Source of the DNA: Juglans regia
Taxonomy: Eukaryota; Streptophyta; Magnoliopsida; Fagales; Juglandaceae
DNA length: 64,000 nucleotides
NCBI RefSeq assembly: GCF_001411555.2
Contig: NC_049915.1
Location: 19,749,424 to 19,813,423 of the forward strand
Direction: 5' to 3'
Both the position numbers and the translations under genes were made by a program. This document shows, piece after piece, positions 12,081 to 23,729 of this stretch; position 1 is the first letter of the stretch; each line of letters opens with the position of its first letter. Below the pieces are notes generated by a model. The model searched no databases and was not told where the DNA came from. It saw nothing but the letters and a program-made list of their open reading frames with translations.

Positions 12081-12645
12081 GTCGGTTACATATTATTTTT
12101 TTAAGAATATCTATTTATTAGTCTTATTTTTTTCCTACCGAAATTAACACTGATGTGTTGAATTCCACGTGATCTGTTTCTTTTCGTTTGGATTGATGAA
12201 CTAAAACGAACATCGTCACAATTGGTCAATATTTTTAGCAAAAGAGAATCCATGTACTGGTTTCGTTTCTTGTTTAAACCCACCAATGGCGCATCATTTT
12301 CTTTACTTTTATGACCAAGTAATTACCGGAAAGAAAATAACTTTTCCGGACTTTATGGGAATAAAACTAAAACCAACCAGGAAACATAAAAATAATATAA
12401 TGGTTTTGTAACGCTTCAATGGAAGGCTCAAATTATATGACCTATACTTTAAAATGACTAGTCAATGATAGAATTAGAGTCCCATTGAAATCTTATAAAG
12501 AGTAAAAACTTTTCCTTCCCAAGCAATGTGGGATCTCATACACTACTTACCCTTATCTTTATTATATGAGATATCCCAATCTACTCTTCCTAAATTCCTG
12601 ACATCCTTATCGGGCTTGTCCATTGTAGATGGCACGACTCAAGTT
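12081..12645. other. Intron 1 of unit A, left part, with LTR/TRIM-like repeat
   Basis: The first ~230 bp are homologous to intron 1 of unit B (36007-36250; shared ATTCCA..TGATCTGTTTC and TTGTTTAAACCCACCAATG). From about 12405 a repeat begins TGTAACGCTTCAATGG, containing AAGCAATGTGGGATCTCATA. It was split by the gypsy insertion at 12645 and continues after 17852. An LTR- or TRIM-like nature is suggested by the TGTAACG start and by GGCTCTGATACT after 17877, which is similar to a primer-binding-site complement; this is weak. Confidence 0.45.
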
Positions 12646-13021
12646 TGACGTAGCAGAAACGTGCAAAAAGAAAAGAAAAGAATAAAATGCAAGAAGAGTT
12701 GTGTCTTCTCCAACAAAGAGTCACAAATTTATTCAATACTCTATAATATTTTTTCCAAAATTTCAACATACCATGCCCTCCCATATTCGGTTCCCTTATA
12801 CCAGAAAACCAACTAAGAAAACTTGTTTTTAAAGAGGAAAGATATCACTAACGCACCATCACGAAGGGAAACTTATTAAAATGGAAACATTGAAATATTA
12901 AAAACGAAATCTGCAATAAAGTGAAGAGCTGTTAAAGACTTCCTCTGTTTACGGCATTTCCTAATTCAATCCTGGCAGCTCACATGCTGCGTTAATCTTG
13001 CATGCAAAATCTGCTGCATCA
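12646..13021 (-). repeat. LTR (3') of the intron-1 gypsy
   Basis: Begins TGACGTAGCAGAAACG and ends CTGCTGCATCA on the plus strand; near-identical to 17477-17852 with a handful of substitutions. The end of the pol frame (about 12961-13020) runs into it. Confidence 0.85.
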
Positions 13022-16000
13022 GATTCTTCCTCACTCAGAAAGAAGCTCGACCTCGAGCTATGGTCAGGATAGAGTGCTTCATCTGGAGGATGGTACTCAA
13101 AAATGTCTGCTACATTGAAGGTAAAAGAAATTGACATGTGATTAGGGAGGTCGACGACATATGCATTATCATTTATCTTTTTCACATTCGGCATGGTCCG
13201 AACTTCTTCATCTGCAACTTATTATAAGTGCCAGCTGGAAAACGCTGCTTACGAAGGTGCACCATGACCAGGTCCCCTTCTTGGAAAATCTTAACTCACC
13301 TGTGCTTGTCTGCTCCTTGTTTGTAACGTAAGTTGGCCCTTTCTAAGTTGATGCGCACATCTGAATGGACTTGATGTATCCTCTCCGCCATGCTTTCTGC
13401 AGCAGTACTAATTCCCGGAAGTTTTGGAAGGGGAATTAAATCAAGGGTGTGCTTCGGGGGTCGCATGTAGACAACCTCAAACGGTGTTTTCCCAGTGGAT
13501 CGATTGACCATATTGTTAAAAGCAAATTCCACTTGCGGAAGGTAGACATCCCACTGTTTTGACTTGTCACCACAGATGCATCGAACCATATTGCCCAACG
13601 TGCGGTTTGTCACTTCCGTTTGTCCATCTGTTTGTGGATGGCAGGTGCTACTATACTTGAGGTTGGTTTCAAATTTTTTCCAAAGGGTGATCCAAAAATG
13701 GCTGAGAAATTTCACATCTCTGTCGGATGTAATTGACTTCGGAATCCCATGAAGCCGCACGATTTCTTTGAAGAAGAGGTGGGCAATATTGGATGCATCA
13801 GCTGTTTTCTTGCACGGTATAAAATGTGCCATTTTAGAGAATCGATCGACCACGACAAACACAGAATCCACTCCGCGTTGAGTTCGCAGAAGACCAAGTA
13901 CGAAGTCCATACTCACGTCCTCCCAGATGTTTTCTGGCACCGGCAGAGGGGTGTAGAGGCCTGTGTTTTGAGCTTGTCCCTTCCCTACTTGGCAGATGGG
14001 GCATTTTTGAACAAACCTGCCAACATCCCTCTTCAGTTGTGGCCAATAGTAACGTTCAGCAACCAGAGCAATAGTTTTGTCGCGCCCCACATGACCCCCA
14101 AGGCCCCCACCGTGCAATTCACGGATTAAATGTTCACGTAGGGAAATTCTGGGTATACACAATTGGTTGCCACAAAACAAATAGTCATCTTGGATATGGA
14201 AATCTGCCATGGGTTGCTTGAGTCTACATTTCTTCCATGTTTCTGCAAAATCATCATCATCCACATATAGTTCTTTGAGCTGTTCGAATCCAGTGATTTC
14301 AGCACGTAAAGTGAGCAGGAGTTCCCTCTGACGGCTGAGAGCATCCGCCACCTTGTTGTGCTGACCTGATTTGTGTTTGAGGACCATGGTGAATTTTTGA
14401 ATGTAAGTAATCCACCTGGCATGCATTCGGTTCATGTGGGATTGAGTGTTGATGAACTTCAACGCATGATGGTCACTATACAGCACGAACTCACGTTGAA
14501 CCAGGTAATGCTCCCAATGCTTTAAGGCCCTGACTATTGCGTAGAATTCCAATTCATAGACAGTCCACTTGCGCCTCGCTTCATTTAATTTCTCACTAAA
14601 GAATTCGACAGGTCTGCCTTCTTGTGAGAGAACGGCACCAATGCTAACAATGGAGGCATCGCACTCCACTTCGAATAATTTCTCAAAACTGGGCAGTGCA
14701 AGCACTGGGGATGTGGACAGTTTTTCTTTAATCATGGCAAAGCTTATATCTTGGTCATCTCCCCATTGAAATCGACCCTTCTTCATACATTCGATAATGG
14801 GTGCTGCAAGTGTGCTGAAGTTGCGGATGAATCTTCGATAAAAAGTTGCTAACCCGTGGAAGCTACAGACTTGAGTAATGGAAGAGGGGCAGGGCCATTC
14901 TCGGATTGCTCGAACCTTTGCTTCATCGACCCGTACTCCTTTTGAACCGACGACAAAGCCGAGGAAAAGCAAGCTGTTGGTGAGAAAACTGCATTTCTTC
15001 AAGTTGATATACAACTTGTTATCCCTCAAGACAGACAATACTTCTTTCAAGTGCAAAAGGTGCTGCTGCTCATCTTGGCTGTATAGGAGGATATCGTCGA
15101 AATATACAACGACGAACTTGCCAATGAACGGTTTGAGAGTTTGGTGCATCACTCTCATAAAAGTGTTAGGTGCGTTTGACAAGCCTAAGGGCATGACCAG
15201 CCACTCGTAGAGCCCTTCCTTTGTTTTGAAAGCTGTTTTCCATTCATCGCCGGGTCGAACTCTTATTTGATGATAGCCGCTCCTCAAGTCTAGCTTGGAG
15301 AAAATTTTTGAGCCTGCAAGCATATCTAGCATATCATTCAGTCAAGGTATGGGGAATCTATATTTTACCATGATTTTGTTGATGGCGCGACTGTCCACGC
15401 ATATTCGCCAGTTCCCGTCCTTCTTGGGGGTGAGTAAGGCTGGGACAGCGCAAGGACTCATGCTTTCTCGAAGCAGCCCCTTGCGGATGAGGTCCTCAAC
15501 TTGGTCTTGTAAGACTTTGTGCTCGTTGGGGCTCATTCGGTAGTGTGGCAAGTTTGGGAGACTAGCACCCGGCACCAGGTCAATGCAATGTTGTATTTCG
15601 CGCATAGGAGGGAGTCCCGCTGGTATCTCTTGCGGAATGATGTCCGAGAATTCTTCTAGCAAAATCTGCACTGCTGGTGACAATTCAGACGTGGACTCCT
15701 CTGTTCTTCCTTTCACGACTAGTGTCATAATTTCCCCACATTCCTTTGCAGCCATCAGGAATTGGTCTTCATTCATCGTAAGAAAGCTAGCTTTCTTCGT
15801 AAGGGTTGTTGCATCGGGCTGCTGTTCTACTGCAGGCAGCAGTGTCACCTTTCATTCGTGCCACCAGAACGTATATGTGTTGTCGCACCCCTTATATGTG
15901 GCGTCCACATCAAACTGCCATGGCCTTCCTAGCAGTACATGACAGGCGTCCATTTCCACTACGTCGCAGTCCACTACATCATTGTAAATTTTACCAATTG

Positions 16001-17444
16001 AAAACGGGATTCGGCAAGTGGCGGTTACCTTAGTCTCGGCCCCTTTTTTGATCCAACTAATCTTGTAAGGCTTGGAATGTTGTTTCGTGGGCAGCTTCAA
16101 CGTAGAAACCAGTGCCCTTGATACAATGTTTTCACAACTCCCGCTATCAATAATCAAGTTGCAAACCTTCTGATTAATGGTGCAGCGAGTCTTGAAAATA
16201 ACATGCCTCTGGGAGTGATCCTCATGTTTCGGTGTCAGAAGGAGCCACTGTATGATGCAGTTCACTAAGTCACCCTCGTCACCTTCAACAAACTCGCTTT
16301 CCTCCTCCGATTCCTCTTCATCCTCCCTAGTCGACTCCTTGCCATATACCATGTTAACGGATCTTCGATTGGGGCATTCATTGGAGCGATGTCCCGGTTG
16401 GTTGCAACGAAAAGACTTACCGGTGATCGGCCTGCTGTAAGGATTATTACCAGTGCTCCCTCTACTCCCTGCCGTAGTGGTGTTGAGCTTAGGGGCTTGG
16501 TAATTGCTTTGTGTCTTTGGATCATGACTAGAGGAAGGGGCATGTGGTAGACTCGACTGAATTGGTGGTTCAGTCCCTTTGCTTGTTGGGGAGAAGCTTG
16601 GTGTCCTGGTGGGTGGTCGGGAGAGTTGTAATTCAATTTTCATTGCCAAATTGACTGCTTCCGAGAGAGTCCAAACGGTGTGTAGTGTCACTTTGTCTTG
16701 TATGGTGATGCGTAATCCTCCAATATACCTGGCTACTTGTTGCCCTTCCGTTTCCGAGAGATTGTTCCTAGAGTTTAGCCGATAGAACTCTTCAGTGTAT
16801 TCATTAATAGACCTTATGCCTTGTCTGCAGTTCTGGTATTGTTGATACAGAAGCTGCTCATAATCTGGTGGGAGAAATCGAGCTCTCATTAGCCTCTTCA
16901 TCTTGTGCCACACACGGACGGGTTGCTTGCCTTGTCGTCTTCGGTTATTTTGAGTTTGTTCCCACCAAGCGGAAGCGCCACCACGTAGTTTATAGGCCAC
17001 CAACTTCACCTGTTGATTCTCGGGTATCTGCATATAATCAAAAAAATTCTCCACTTCCAGGAGCCAATCGAGGAAGCTTTCAATGTGGAGATGTCCATTG
17101 AAACATGGTAGGTCAATCTTTATTTTGAAGTTAGAATGACCGTTGCGACCCCTCTGATTTTCTCCTACCTCTGCATTCTCAAGTTCATCTTCACTGGAGG
17201 AAGCGTCTCCAGCGTTGCCTATTGGTGGCTGTCTAAACCTCCTCTCTCCTCTAGGGTGAGCTTGATCCCGTTGGGCCTCATTATGGTCTCTATTGTCTTC
17301 CACACGAACGTTGGTTATAGACCTTTGGATCTCCAGCAAAACACGTTCAATCCTCTCAAACCATTGCTGGTTTTGTTGGTTTTGCTTTTGGATGGATTCC
17401 AAAAGGGCCTCATCTCGATTTTGGTTGTTATCGTTTCTTGCCAT
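12961..17444 (-). pseudogene. Gypsy gag-pol, broken by stops
   Basis: Gag is expected to start at the ATG at 17444 (MARNDNNQN...) and contains a CCHC-type knuckle (CNQPGHRSNEC). The protease has the LIIDSGS motif. Reverse transcriptase starts in the 15342-15848 segment and continues through [14 protein letters not shown] and the YFDDIL active site. RNase H follows, then an integrase with HHCC finger and D,D,E core (SMDFV, SDRDVKF, TDGQTE). The reading frame is interrupted by TGA stops at about 15850, 15334 and 13297, where the flanking residues suggest an arginine codon, and by a frameshift near 13200. It is therefore a dead polyprotein of otherwise complete domain order. Confidence 0.85.
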
Positions 17445-17476
17445 AGAGCCAGGCGAAACCTTGCTCTGATGCCAAT

Positions 17477-17852
17477 TGACGTAGCAGAAACGTGCAAAAA
17501 GAAAAGAAAAGAATAAAATGCAAGAAGAGCTGTGTCTTCTCCAACAAAGAGTCACAAGTTTATTCAATACTCTGTAATATTTTTCCCAAAATTTCAACAT
17601 ACCATGCCCTCCCATATTTGGTTCCCTTATGCCAGAAAACCAACTAAGGAAACTTGTTTTTAAAGAGGAAAGATATCACTAACGCACCATCACGAAGGGA
17701 AACTTATTAAAATGGAAACATTGAAATATTAAAAACGAAATCTGCAATAAAGTGAAGAGCTGTTGAAGACTTCCTCTGTTTACGGAATTTCCTAATTCAA
17801 TCCTGGCAGCTCACATGCTGCTTTAATCTTGCATGCAGAATCTGCTGCATCA
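17477..17852 (-). repeat. LTR (5') of the intron-1 gypsy
   Basis: 376 bp, the same length as 12646-13021; it is followed by AAGTC and then by the interrupted host repeat (CCCACATTTCTGG...). Confidence 0.85.
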
Positions 17853-18360
17853 AAGTCCCACATTTCTGGTTGGGATAGGCTCTGATACTATTTATTAAAG
17901 ACTCAATCATTGATCCAAATGCCCTAGGACTGTTGGATACTAATTTGGTTAAACATTTAACCTTCAGGATCATAACATTCTACCACGCTTCCGAATCCGA
18001 CGTCCATGGCGGCCCACTCTATCAACACTAACTCGATGGTAGACCTTTTCCTTTTGGCCGCTTCACTCATCTATCAGTATTCAATGACTTAACACTATGT
18101 CCATACATAGTACCAAAGCATTTTAATCCAATCTATAAGTCGCCCCTTCCGTGACTTGAACTCATGGCATGGTCCCTGCTCTAACTTCAACTCCTCTTTT
18201 GGTGCTTCTAGCAAGCAAGCTAGGAACCCTTGGCAACCATCATGTAACAATTTCCCAACCTGAACGGCAGATATGATGGGTGGATGCAACCTCACTTTCG
18301 ACCATGAACAAAAGGGTGGGACTACAAGCTTTGATGAAACCAACATGAGCAACCTCTTAA
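17853..18360. other. Intron 1 of unit A, middle part, repetitive
   Basis: Continuation of the repeat split by the gypsy, including the primer-binding-like GGCTCTGATACT at about 17879. No coding potential is supported. The segment ends where GH18 homology begins (GAGTGGCGAGTAGC near 18367). Confidence 0.4.
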
Positions 18361-18890
18361 TTTGAAGAGTGGCGAGTAGCTACAGAGTCCGAGGCTAAAA
18401 ATTCTAGCCAACAACAACTGCTCTTGACTGCTGCAGTTCATTAGTCACCAGATTTAGGATCAGTTTTTTTCCCAGTAGATTCAATGAAGAGTAACTTGAA
18501 TCGGTTAAATATTATGGCTTATGACTACCATGCACCTAAGCGAGATAACGTCAGGCTGCTCATGTGGCTTTGTATGATCCAGCGAGCCAACTCAACACAC
18601 ATTATGGTATTTGCACCTGGATCTCAAGGGGCTTACGCATGCAAGTTGGTTTCGGGGTTGCCTTTCTATGGCTGTGTGTGGAATCTTGCAGATTCCCAGG
18701 ACAACGCCATAGGTGCACTAGCCACAGGTCCAACCATCACAACCGAAGGAGATATGACCTTTAAGGCAATCAAAGATCATATTTGATTATATGGGGCCTG
18801 TACAATTCCACTTATGTGGAAAATTACTACATAGTTGAATCATTTTGGATTGGTTTTGATGATGGTTTTATTAAGTATGTAAGTGGTGAC
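18361..18890 (+). pseudogene. Decayed GH18 exon inside intron 1 of unit A
   Basis: A 3' half of a GH18 exon is still readable: EWRVATESEAKNSS, then LLLTAAVH followed by a stop, GSVFFPVDSMKSNL, MAYDYHAP, a frameshifted AHVALYDP-type stretch, KLVSGLPFYG and AIGALATGPTIT. It aligns to the second half of exon 1 of units A, B and C but is clearly more diverged from A and B than they are from each other. Internal stops and frameshifts make it non-functional. It sits about 150 bp before the membrane exon at 19041, where an ancestral exon 1 of this kinase would be expected. Confidence 0.8.
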
Positions 18891-19040
18891 ATTAATTAAA
18901 CCATTTATGTTTACCCTGGTTTAGTTCCTTTTGCTAATACATCATCAACGACTTTTATAATTGGTAAATGATAAGGTTCAAATTGGTTAATTTTACGATA
19001 TGCTGCTGCATCTCTGATTGTGAAATGATTTGACCATCAG

Positions 19041-21060
19041 CAAAGGAGCTTGATGATGAAAATCAGAACCAAAAGGGGAGATTGTTAGTGATTGTTTTGG
19101 TTTCGAGTAGTGCTACAATTGTTCTCCTCCTAGGCTCAGTGTGGGTGATGTGTTATTTGAGGAAGAGAAAGGTCAAATCTACAGGTAATTTCTTTTGTCC
19201 TGCTTGTAACTCGGACTTCAGATAATACTCTACTTAATTCCACATATATTTTAAATTGATATCTTTAAACATTTTTTCTCTTATTTGTCCTCTTCGGTTA
19301 CAGGGATTGTACTGAAGGCAAGGAAAGGACAAGAGGCCAAAGTAAATGGTATAGCAACTACTGGAAACTTAAACACCAATGTTCCAGATCTTGAAGCCTA
19401 TAGTTATGCTGATATCGAGATGGCTACGAATAAATTTTCATTTGAAAATAAGCTAGGAGAGGGTGGATATGGTCCTGTTTACAAGGTAAACTTTTTTAGT
19501 GCTTGGTAATCTATAATTAGACAATGCCTAGTTATCAGATACCGAGCTGCTGCATATATGCTGCATGTTCTACCTTTATAACACTAACCATGGATGGGTG
19601 TGTATGTTGCAGGGTGTACTAGCAAACAAACAGGAAATAGCAGTGAAAAAACTTTCAAAAGCTTCAACACAGGGGTTTGAGGAGTTCAAGAATGAGGTTA
19701 CACTAACAGCAAAATTGCAACATGTTAATCTTGTGAGAGTTTTGGGATTTTGCATCGAAATGGATGAACAAATGCTGATCTACGAGTACATGCCAAACAA
19801 AAGCTTGGACTTTTACCTCTTTGGTAAGAATCTTATTTGTTCATAATTAGCATAATGTAATTTGTTTTGCAATGTTTCTTAAGTTTTTAGTGTTGAAAGT
19901 AGAAACAAATATTCATGCCCCACATGTGCCCCAGTTCAGCATATATGAAAGTGGTGGCAGTTGCAGTATGAGCAAAGAAAAATTTTTTATTCTTGGTGGT
20001 TGGTGCCATCCAAAGTTGAGCTTAAATATAAATCAACGTGAACTTAGCTTTAGAGGGGGTTGACAAATATTGTTCTAGTTCTGAAAATACTTGTGAACTC
20101 ATTAGCATTTTGCTCCTTTGTTTAAGTCATTGCTCTGAAAACGGGTATTTCATTATCAAATTGATGCAGACAGTGACAGGCGATTTCTTTTGGATTGGAA
20201 AAAGAGTGTTCATATAATCGAAGGGATTACTCAAGGACTTCTATATCTTCAAGAATACTCGAGATTCACAATAATTCATCGAGACCTGAAAGCTAGCAAC
20301 ATATTACTTGACAATGAAATGAAGCCTAAGATCTCAGATTTTGGTATGGCAAAGATTTTCAATAAAGATGAACAAGAAGCAAACACTGGCCGAATTATGG
20401 GAACATAGTGAGTATTCTTCCTATTAAAGTTTAATAATTTAAGCATTCTTTTCATCCCAGACTAAGTGTTGTATACAATTTACCAATGCAGTGGTTATGT
20501 TTCGCCGGAATATGTTAAAAAAGGTTTATACTCTACTAAATCCGATGTTTATAGCTTTGGAGTTCTAATCTTACAAATCATAAGTGGCAAGAAGAATGCC
20601 TGCTTTTATGGTCTAAATGAAAATTTGATCCTCCTCGAATATGTAAGTTGGTTCAACACTCTCTTCCATGATATATAAGTACGAACAAAAATCAAATTTA
20701 GCTTATCATGGTCAGTAACATTAATGTATGGGGAATTTTCTGTAATTTCAGGCATATGACTTGTGGAAGTCAGGAAAAGGCATGGAGTTTATGGATCCAT
20801 CTCTAGATGATACAGTTTCATCATGTAAACTAATCAGATGTCTTCAAATAGGTCTTTTATGCGTTCAGGAAAATGCAACTGATAGGCCATCCATTTTGGA
20901 GGTTTTTTCAATGCTAAAAAGTGAGAGTGCTGCTCTTAAAATCCCCAAAATTCCTGCTTTTTCTACAAAAGAAAATGGAGACGAGGGAACTAAACCTCAA
21001 TTCCAGCTAGAAAATTGTTCCATCAATGATACAACACTCTCCCAAATGGTAGCCCGGTAA
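19041..21060 (+). CDS. Unit A exons 2-7: transmembrane segment and Ser/Thr kinase
   Basis: Exons: 19041-19184 (membrane span [20 protein letters not shown] plus basic stop-transfer RKRK), 19304-19485, 19613-19823, 20170-20407, 20492-20642 and 20752-21060 (TAA). All introns are GT-AG, with phases matching units B and C. Joined to 10985-12080 the frame is open for 776 codons. Kinase landmarks: glycine loop [11 protein letters not shown], catalytic Lys in [15 protein letters not shown] catalytic loop, SDFGMAK, SPEY in place of APE, and the terminal DRPS region. The kinase resembles the S-domain/CRK class of plant receptor kinases. The residues needed for activity are present. It probably signals at the plasma membrane from the GH18 ectodomain. 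Whether exon 1 at 10985 really splices across the ~7 kb intron is inferred. Confidence 0.85.
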
Positions 21061-21654
21061 CTAAGCAAGGAGCCCGCCTTTCTCTTTTGAAATATAGTTT
21101 CATAATTGGAGAGAAATTTCTGCAAATTCTTAAGAGAGAGATATATACATTAAACTATATGTATGTTCTTCTTTCATTGTACCAATTTTTTTAAATCATT
21201 GCCGAACATCCATTTTAGATTCTTATCATAATGTACTGCTTGAATTTTTCATTGGAATAACAAGGTCCAAGTTTCACGAACAAACTTTATTTGCTTCCTT
21301 GAGACCTAACAGAAAGAAACACTCTTATTTCTTGGTTAGATGTCATTCGGTAAAGGCTGGGTACTAAGCACCTTAAAGCACGGTGGGGGAGGAAAAAACA
21401 GTTTTGGTCGGGACAAGCATAAACTTAAAGCACGGTGTGGAGAATGCCGAGCATTTACAAGAAGTGTACGCCTTTCCATTAGGAGCAAAACTCACCTTGA
21501 TTTTGTAACAGAAGATCAGAACACATGTTAAAATTAAATCCAAAGTCATGAGAGAGAGGAGCAAAGGTCACTGACTAATACTTTATACTTCTTTGATTTT
21601 GTTGAAATAATAATAATAATAATAATTTTATTCATCAAAAAGTAATTCAAAGAC
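21061..21654. other. 3' flank of unit A
   Basis: Contains the presumed 3' UTR of unit A and AT-rich spacer with an AATAATAAT microsatellite at about 21608-21626. Short open frames here show no recognisable domains. Confidence 0.4.
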
Positions 21655-22304
21655 ATCTTTGTTTGTGCAATTTCCTGATGCCAAACTTGGTTGGATTCTT
21701 CCAAGAAAATTCAACCACCAAGTACATATATACCATCAACATGGGAAATCTATGTTGCTCTCTCATGACATCCCAATTGGCAAATTTGTATCTTCAAAAA
21801 AAGAAGGAAGTGACAAGCCACCTGCTAAGAGGAGCTTACCTGGGATTGGCCCAAAGATGGAAATTTGTGTACAAATAAGTTGAAAAACAATGTCTTAGTT
21901 TGGTTTGACCTTAACAGTGAGGAAATAACATGCTGAAATGCAAATTTGGAAAATTAGGGGAAAAAAAATTAAAAAAACGATGGCAAAAGCTCGTACCGAC
22001 ACGTCACGAGCGAGAATTCTGAGTTTTTCTAGATTCTGTAGAGACTATCATCTTCATACGTAAATCTAAGCCAAAATTCGTTGGTGGGTACGACTTGGTG
22101 GAGGTGCTGCTAACAACTGAACAGTTCTGTATCTTGAAGCATAAAAAAGTGCTATTCTCATCATTTCTTAATTCTTAAATTCTTAATACCCTGCTTTGCT
22201 GTATGCGGTACTTTCTTCAGCAGAATTCTTCTGGAACATCTCTTTCTTTGAGTGCTGGATTTCGTTACCTGCCTTTGGGTTATATGTGTTGACAACATTC
22301 TTCT
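21655..22304 (+). repeat. Duplicated upstream block, unit B
   Basis: Third copy of the GH18-kinase 5' flank: the TGACATCCCAATTGGCAAAT block at about 21767, CGACACGTCACGAGCGAG (about 21998) and the GAATTCTTCTGGAAC block near 22222. It is shorter than in units 0 and A because the GATCGATTGAAAATG segment is missing. Confidence 0.75.
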
Positions 22305-22720
22305 ATGTCGTCCAAATTGGCCACCCTCTTCCTCTTCATCCTCTTCTATCTCCCTCTCAAATGCCACTGTTCAACCCCACAATCTTGGGTCAGAGCCGGC
22401 TACTATTATTCGGGTAGCGAAACCGTTATTTCCGATATAAATTCTAAGCTTTTCACGCACCTTATATGCGCTTTCGCTTACATTAACTCCTCCACCTACC
22501 ACCTCTCCATCAACTCCTCCACCGAACAACAATTCTCTACCTTCGCCCACACCGTAAAAATCAAGAACCCGTCCGTTACAACGCTTTTGTCGATATGGGT
22601 TGGCAGAGAGCATTTGCTAAACTTCTTCTCAATGATAAACCAGTCCTCTTATAGAAATTCTTTCGTTCGGTCTTCCATAGAAACAGCTAGGCTATATGGG
22701 TTTCAAGGTTTAGACCTTCG
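22305..22720 (+). pseudogene. Unit B exon 1, 5' part, disrupted by copia
   Basis: The ATG at 22305 opens the same signal peptide as unit A (MSSKLATLFLFILFYLPL), followed by the GH18 N-terminal half ending at YGFQGLDLR. At 22720 the exon is cut by a copia LTR; CTTCG (22716-22720) is the duplicated target, and the exon resumes at 35327. No other lesion is visible: removing the insertion and one CTTCG leaves a 1096-bp exon, exactly the length of unit A exon 1. The start codon remains usable, so a truncated secreted peptide of about 145 residues could be made, with a few codons read from the LTR. Confidence 0.85.
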
Positions 22721-23119
22721 TGTTGAAGTCCATGCCCTGAGCAGTCATTGTTGACTGCTCAGCGCTTAACCCTCAACCCCCAGCGCCCAACCACCTAATG
22801 AATGCAACAATAAATGCATTCATACGTGAAGTAATGCGCCTATAAATTAAAGCTTCAGACGAGAGCATCATACACCCAAGGAGAAAAGAAAAGAGAGAGA
22901 GCCGAGAGAGCTCTGAAAGAAAAGAAGAGAGTTGAGTTGAGTGGAGTGTGATCCTCCTCCTCTGTAATATTTTCTTGTGTTCCACTATTTATTAGTGAAG
23001 CTCTTTTCTGTGGATGTAGGCAGTTGCCGAACCACGTTAAATTTTTGGTGTCACTGAGTGCATGAGTGTACTCTTTTATTACTGCTTTTATCCCTTCCGC
23101 TGTGTTGATTTCCCCAACA
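22721..23119 (+). repeat. Copia 5' LTR
   Basis: 399 bp, TG...CA ends, adjacent to CTTCG on its left and to the tRNA-Met primer-binding site on its right. Confidence 0.95.
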
Positions 23120-23263
23120 AGTGGTATCAGAGCGTTTGTTGGAAGAAGTTTTTTACAGAAAACTCGGTTTTAGTGTGTAGCTCAGTTTTCATATTTGAGC
23201 ATACCACTGTGTTCGTCTCATCCAGACAAGAAAAGCGGTGGAAACCAGAGGCCAAACGGAGGC

Positions 23264-23552
23264 CGCACGCGCTCCCACGCGCTGTCTGAAGATCGGAGAG
23301 TGAGACCCACTCTCGACACGCGTCACACGCGCCAAGGCGAGTACCAAGCGCGTGAGTCCCACGCTCGGACACGCGCCACACGCGCTCCAGAGAAGCCATC
23401 GCGCGTGAAGTTCACGCGCCTGACGTGCCCCTGACTCCATCAAAGCGCGTGAGGTACACGCGCCTACGCGTTCCACGCGCAGCAGAGGAGTTTCAGCGCG
23501 TGAGTTACACGCGCCTACGCGTTTTGTTCGCGCCACGCACTGCACGCGCGAC
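23264..23552 (+). repeat. CGCG-motif array in copia leader
   Basis: The untranslated leader between primer-binding site and gag holds about 20 CGCG tetranucleotides in under 300 bp, arranged as repeated CACGCGC and GCGCGTGA half-sites, including two related ~50-bp units (GCGCGTGAGGTACACGCGCC and GCGCGTGAGTTACACGCGCC). The pattern is palindromic and exceptionally CpG-dense for this AT-rich window. A decayed version lies at 48125-48330 in the related element. Confidence 0.8.
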
Positions 23553-23729
23553 AGAGTTCCTGTTTTGGTTCTTTTGCTCATTCCTTGTGCTATCTGAGTC
23601 CGATTTTGACGAAACAAGACTCGTTTCCAACAAAATCAGACGTTCCAGACACAACGGTGCTGTCCGTTTTGTGATATTCCACCTCAAAGATCCTGTACTT
23701 GTATTTTGTATTTAGAACAGTCTAAATCC

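Larger units (their letters stand above)
12646..17852 (-). mobile_element. Ty3/gypsy element (small chromovirus, Reina-like) in intron 1 of unit A
   Basis: 5207 bp with two 376-bp LTRs (12646-13021 and 17477-17852) and a minus-strand gag-pol. The presumptive target duplication is AAGTT (12641-12645) versus AAGTC (17853-17857), one mismatch. The primer-binding site, next to the right LTR, reads TTGGCATCAGAGC on the minus strand. A purine-rich tract (GAGTGAGGAAGAATC on the minus strand) precedes the left LTR. Short LTRs and a total of about 5.2 kb fit the Reina group of chromoviruses, a family assignment made by size and RT similarity. Confidence 0.85.

Noticed and set aside
17877..17900. GGCTCTGATACT as a primer-binding site of another LTR element on the minus strand
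   Set aside because: No matching pair of LTRs could be placed around it; kept only as a note on the split repeat.
18564..18764. A second open frame over the GH18 relic
   Set aside because: It is the shifted continuation of the decayed GH18 exon, not a separate gene.
23127..23715. Open frames over the CGCG array, Arg/Ala/Thr rich
   Set aside because: Open because of CpG-rich repetitive composition; the region is an untranslated retrotransposon leader.
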